Source: Caprella mutica
Taxonomy: Eukaryota; Arthropoda; Malacostraca; Amphipoda; Caprellidae
Length of the DNA: 64,000 bases
NCBI GenBank assembly: GCA_947561585.1
Contig: CANNZV010000867.1
Span: 1 to 64,000, forward strand
Reading direction: 5' to 3'
Below, piece by piece: positions 59,973 through 64,000 of the stretch. Both the position numbers and the translations under genes were made by a program. The notes beneath the pieces were generated by a model. That model was not told the DNA's origin. It did not search any database and was given only the letters and a program-made list of their open reading frames with translations. Position 1 is the stretch's first letter, and every line of letters begins with the position of its first letter.

Positions 59973-61948
59973 ATACCCTAAAACTGAGGGCATTTGATAA
60001 ATTACCTTCTAAGGAATAGTGTAAGTAACTGTCTCTCCAAAGAACTGAACTTTTGGATTTCATACCTTATTTTTTAGATTATCTTTCACCTGAAATGAAA
60101 ACTTATATTTTTTCCATTTATTTATCATTCATATTTCTTTTTAATTTTTAAATTTTGATGCCACTTTAAGACAGTGAAGTTTTAGTTGCCACTTCATCCA
60201 ATTCTGTAAAAATATTGCGCCTGTTTCTTTGTGTGGCACAGCATGCGTCTCGTGATATTGTAAGCTAGTAATTTGGTGTGTAGTTAAGTGGTCTGCTGCA
60301 AAGAACTGCTCGGACTTTCTCCATTCCAACAGTTGAACTGATTGCAGTTCTTTTACCAACATGTCACCTTAATCACAATCTGTTATTTCTAACAGAATTA
60401 ATTATAGAACTCAGGGGCTCTATCCTGAAGCTGTCTGTGGTGAATGGAAGAGGGGTGGCGACTCTTAGGCCCGAACTGTTGTAATTTGCATTATGTATTT
60501 ATTTTTAACCATGTTAATCATTTTTTACGCTACGAGGTCTTAGATTTTGTGTTAGGTAGACTCATTTACTATCACCTCTTCATTTTATTCTTTCATCCGT
60601 GAATGCAGCCACCGGTGTTTGTGTCCCTTTTCGTTACATTCCTTGGTAAGTGACTGCATTCACGGAGTAGCTTTTCTGCATCCATGAGTCTCGTCTTTGA
60701 CTGGTGGTAGGTGATATTGTTCATGATGCCACTTTCATTTCTGACTTCTTTTTAGTGTCCTTTGTATGCAATTTCTTTTGACGTCAGTGATATGGCCTTT
60801 GGTTTCGAAGCGGATCCGCTATTAATTATTTATTTATTTTATTTGTCTCTTAGGCACCTTACTACTTTTTTTGGATGAAATTTTCTATTGAAGAGAAACT
60901 TGTTTGTTTTCTTATTTATTATATCGAAAGTTTTGCTCTTTCGAAAATTGTTCTACTTTTTTCACAACTTCCTATCATCGAAAGATTTCTACCCAAAGTG
61001 AATGTTATTAACATGATAAACTTCTCACCCCTTATATAGCAGGGGGAAATAATTAGCATTTCATATCACTGTTGTACCTAGCCATTTCTTTCAACTAAAT
61101 CTCCTCTTCCATTTTAGTTCCTCTTAATTAAGTTAGAAATTCTTTCTTCAGTTCACTCTATTTTAATTAATTCCATTAGTTTTGTGAGGGAATTGTTGTT
61201 AAGTAAATAAACTAGTTAAAAGCATTGGACTTTATCTTGGAGATTATAAACTATGATATTTATTCAGTACCTTTTTGTATATTATGTTTCAGATGTTGTG
61301 AATTTACTTAATGTTTGTTATTTCAATTGGAAGTTAATGAGTATAAATGTTAAATTAACCTTGCTTTTCTAAGCCAAACTATAGTCACAATTATCTTAAG
61401 TTCCGATATTTATTTCTTACAGACTATATACATACTACTTGCTATATACCTTGTATTAATAACTTCTTTATATTTTCATTAAAGTATATTAAATCTATAG
61501 TTTGGTGCTTTTCTATCCATATATAATAGGACAATAAATAATATTTCGTGATATATTTTCTTTATTAACAAAAGTGGGGCTGTAGACATCTCCTTTCTAT
61601 TCATTGTTTGCAGTTGATAATTACTTTCAGTTTTTGCAGATTAATTCCTTATATGTTTTTAATGGTTACTCTTTGGTAGTTAATAAATAGAGTAGTTAGT
61701 GATATTAAGAATAGCTCTACCCCCGCCATCACAGTCACAGTTCTCTCAGAGAGGAACTTTCAATAAAAGATAAGCTACACAAATGTACAATATATACATA
61801 CAAATTAAATTAAATCGATAATCTCTATTTACATTAGCAACTAAACTGTCCATAGTGCGCCATTAAAGCTAAGAAATTAACAAAGTTTTTACATTCAAAT
61901 AATACATTTAGACAAAGATGTAAATACTGTTATTTTGTGACAAGAAAA
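59973..61948. other. 3' flank of the RABGAP1-type gene
   Basis: Candidate polyadenylation hexamers AATAAA on the plus strand lie near 61204, 61534 and 61682. About 60530-60815 is an inverted copy of the dispersed 300-bp family (TACGAGGTCTTAGATTTTGT to TTTCGAAGCGGATCCGC). The remainder is AT-rich without recognised features. The 3' ends of the two convergent genes both fall here. Confidence 0.55.
60530..60815 (-). repeat. Single inverted copy of the dispersed about 300-bp family
   Basis: Matches 13816-14125 inverted over its length, including AGGTGATAGTAAATGAGTCT, GCTACTCCGTGAATGCAGTC and CACTGACGTCAAAAG. No clear A-tail, internal Pol III boxes or inverted ends, so the class is unknown. Confidence 0.75.
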
Positions 61949-62113
61949 TGTGAAGGCACTAACTGTCAGCTAGAAGGTGTGAAGGCACTAACTGTCAGCT
62001 AGAAGGTGTGAAGGCACTAACTGTCAGCTAGAAGGTGTGAAGGCACTAACTGTCAGCTAGAAGGTGTGAAGGCACTAACTGTCAGCTAGAAGGTGTGAAG
62101 GCACTAACTGTCA
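61949..62113. repeat. 29-bp minisatellite, about 5.7 copies
   Basis: Unit TGTGAAGGCACTAACTGTCA + GCTAGAAGG repeated exactly. It lies about 220 bp beyond the stop codon of the minus-strand gene, probably in its 3' UTR. Confidence 0.95.
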
Positions 62114-62280
62114 AGGCATTCACTTTTATAAACATTAGATACAATTTAACACCTTTCATTCATTGAGCTTAAGAAATGATTTCCATTCACAGAAAATGCA
62201 TTCATTCTTTTACCTTGTTAGGAAATTAGACATCAATATTAAGATATACCTAGCTATTGATGCAAAGTATCACCCATGGT

Positions 62281-62340
62281 GTTCAGACGTGACTGTCCAC
62301 CATGGTGTTCAGACGTGACTGTCCACCGTTCAGACGTGAC
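62281..62340. repeat. Short array spanning a stop codon
   Basis: GTTCAGACGTGACTGTCCAC + CATGGT occurs at 62281 and (five bases shorter) 62307, and its first half again at 62328. On the minus strand each unit carries the AGTCACGTCTGA sequence that ends the neighbouring protein (ESHV-stop). Confidence 0.85.
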
Positions 62341-64000
62341 TCTCTAGCACAGGCTGCAGCATTCTGACACTCAGTCGGCGGTGATGCATGTCATTACCGG
62401 GCAGTAGCAGACTGAGGAAGTTAGGCAGGTCAGGGGAAGAGGCCCCCAGTCGCTCCCTGTTCTCAAAGGTGGAGGACTGGAGGTTCAGTACCTGCTCCAG
62501 AGTGGCTACATCCTGCAGTGCAGAGGACTGCTTATCTTCCTGACACATTTGTTGCCATTGTAACAGCGCCTTGTGAATAGCAGCTACTTTACTCACATCC
62601 TTAGTTCCCCCCACCGTGTGGCGCCTTTTGATGTTACTGTTGCGACTCTTTCGCCCACCACTTCGTTTGTTGTTGTTGCTCGCACTCGTGTTGTTGTTAT
62701 ACGAACTCACTTCAGGTGCGTCCACACTCTGTTCAAACCTCTCCTTGAGTTCCCTGACGTTGTGTGTGCGGTTTCTAACATCTGTGGACAGGCGCCTCAT
62801 CTTCTGACTGGTCTCCTTCTGTGCATCCAGGTTCTTAAGTTCCCTGAGGTAGTCGGAATAGTTGCCGTGCTTCATTTCTTTGGGTCTCTTCTCCATGTCA
62901 ACATTGAGTTCCGTCCTCTTGCTCTCCCTACTCCTCTTCTCACTCTTCTCTTTGTAGTCCCCTTTGCGAGACTTCAAAGAATCGCACCTCTTGATTGGCA
63001 TGGTAGGGGCAATGGAAGCGTCCAAACCAAGTCTGCTGCTGCTGTAAGCCTGAAACAGAAACTAATTAGTAACACTGACTCCTTGGGTTCTAGGTAAATT
63101 GCTCGAAAGACAATTGCTTTAATGAACAATTGCTCAAATTATAAAATACCACAGTTTTCGATTTTATAAAAGTCAGTTATTCATGAAGTGGAGCTGCACC
63201 TAACAATCCTTGTTTCTTTTTAGTAACTGATCATTAATCATTCTATAAATGATTTTAATTATTACTCATTCTGTATAATCTTTTTTTAGACCGTTTGTGT
63301 CATCTCGTATGTAACATGTGAATTGGAATCATGTGGTGAATCAGTACTGTTCATTTTTTTCATCATAAAACCCGAATTTATTTGTAGATTTATTAAAACT
63401 CAGCCTTACTTTGAGTTATTTCACCTATTGAGGTGCCACATACAGATAGGCTAGTAATAAATAAATTTTCGGGTTTTATGATAAAAAAAATGAATAGTAG
63501 TGATTCACACATGATTCCAATTCACATGTTATATACGAGATGACACAAACGGTCTAAATAAAGATTATACAGAATGAGTAATAATTAAAATCATTTAAAG
63601 AATAATTTATGATCAGTTACTAAAAAGAAACAAGGATTGTTAGGTGCAGCTCCACTTCATGAATAACTGACTTTTATAAAATCGAAAACTGTGGAATTTT
63701 ATATTTCAAGCAATTTGATAAATCGAGCAATTGTTCTTTCGAGCAATTGTTTTCGAGCAATTTACTGGCTACCGACTCCTTGGGAACAAAATTAACAGCT
63801 TCCTACCATTGGAGAACTAGTGGTACATGTACAAAATGAAATGTTCTAAACTTTCAGGGAAAATGAACGCTTCAAAAACTAACTAATTATTCTATCAGTA
63901 ACAGCTCCTCTCCTCACCTTCCTGCCTCCTTTGCTGCTCCTGTGAAGTGAGGGGTCTCTGTAGAGGCCTGAGCCTCCCTCTCGCTCCTCCGGTAGCAGTG
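62330..64000 (-). CDS. Unidentified basic low-complexity protein, C-terminal two exons (partial)
   Basis: The last exon runs from 63049 to the stop at 62330 (239 codons, phase 0), preceded by a good acceptor (CTGTTTCAG). The upstream exon ends at 63918 with donor GTGAGG and continues off the window. The joined reading is LYRDPSLHRSSKGGRK then AYSSSRLGLDASIAP. The protein is strongly charged (SRKGDYKEKSEKRSRESKR), with predicted helical stretches (YLRELKNLDAQKETSQKMRR; NVRELKERFEQ), an asparagine run, a KRRHTVGGTKD motif, and a leucine-rich helical end (KVAAIHKALLQWQQMC; VATLEQVLNLQ). The phosphosite-like RRHTVGG and helices suggest a scaffold or cytoskeletal protein. I do not recognise the family. 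The intron holds a foldback element. Confidence 0.75.
63094..63765. mobile_element. Foldback element in the intron of the minus-strand gene
   Basis: Inverted ends GTAAATTGCTCGAAAGACAA and AGTAAATTGCTCGAAAACAA-type (right, inverted). The arms stay nearly identical for about 290 bp (CCACAGTTTTCGATTTTATA, AGTGGAGCTGCACCTAACAA, AACCCGAATTTATT-like), with a short unpaired centre near 63375-63465. GACTCCTTGGG occurs outside both ends (63077-63087, 63774-63784). Confidence 0.85.

Noticed and set aside
62573..63097. 174-residue plus-strand open frame
   Set aside because: It is antisense to the well-supported minus-strand exon, which has correct splice borders and a coding-like composition.

Overview
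The window is eukaryotic nuclear DNA. It has introns with GT-AG boundaries, TBC/PTB-domain host coding exons, AT-rich intergenic DNA and many DNA transposons, so an invertebrate metazoan is most likely. I cannot place it closer than that. Two host genes are visible, both at the right-hand end. A complete RABGAP1-type Rab GTPase-activating protein gene (coding exons 52876-59972, +) has 11 coding exons that join in frame to 1189 codons. The last two exons of an unrecognised basic, low-complexity protein lie convergently (62330 to beyond 64000, -).

Positions 1-37 kb are a long near-identical direct duplication: copy A at 1-11636 and copy B at 20561-36847. Because the copies differ mainly by insertions, each serves as an empty-site control for the other. 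This dates and delimits the inserted elements: element (i) at 468-3319 in A only; two copies of element (iii) at 22683-26648 and 27467-30614 in B only; and a G/C-run MITE at 36011-36397 in B only. Between the copies lies a third, inverted copy of element (iii), ending at 19156, with about 54 units of a 61-bp satellite. It is split by a further element (ii) at 12405-14924. Elements (i), (ii) and (iii) share TIRs of the type CCCWRCAAAC, 2-bp target duplications of no fixed sequence, and interiors built from tandem arrays and smaller nested transposons. They look like one loose superfamily of large non-autonomous elements, possibly CMC/CACTA-like; that assignment is inference.

Positions 37-52 kb are a transposon graveyard: mariner fragments, LINE fragments, several small MITE families with 8-bp target duplications (hAT-like), large foldback elements, and a pogo-type DDE transposase gene with a C-terminal PHD finger (40965-44089, -). 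That gene is broken by one frameshift and by a 227-bp MITE inserted between zinc ligands of the PHD finger.

The most unusual observation is in the RABGAP1-type gene. Three separate minisatellites (32-, 25- and 19-bp units) each start exactly on an exon/intron boundary and repeat the splice site with its flanking exon bases: seven 3' splice sites, fourteen 5' splice sites and twenty-six 5' splice sites. In each array only the copy next to the coding exon gives an open reading frame. The neighbouring gene shows a smaller array of the same kind over its stop codon. I have not recognised a described system that produces these.
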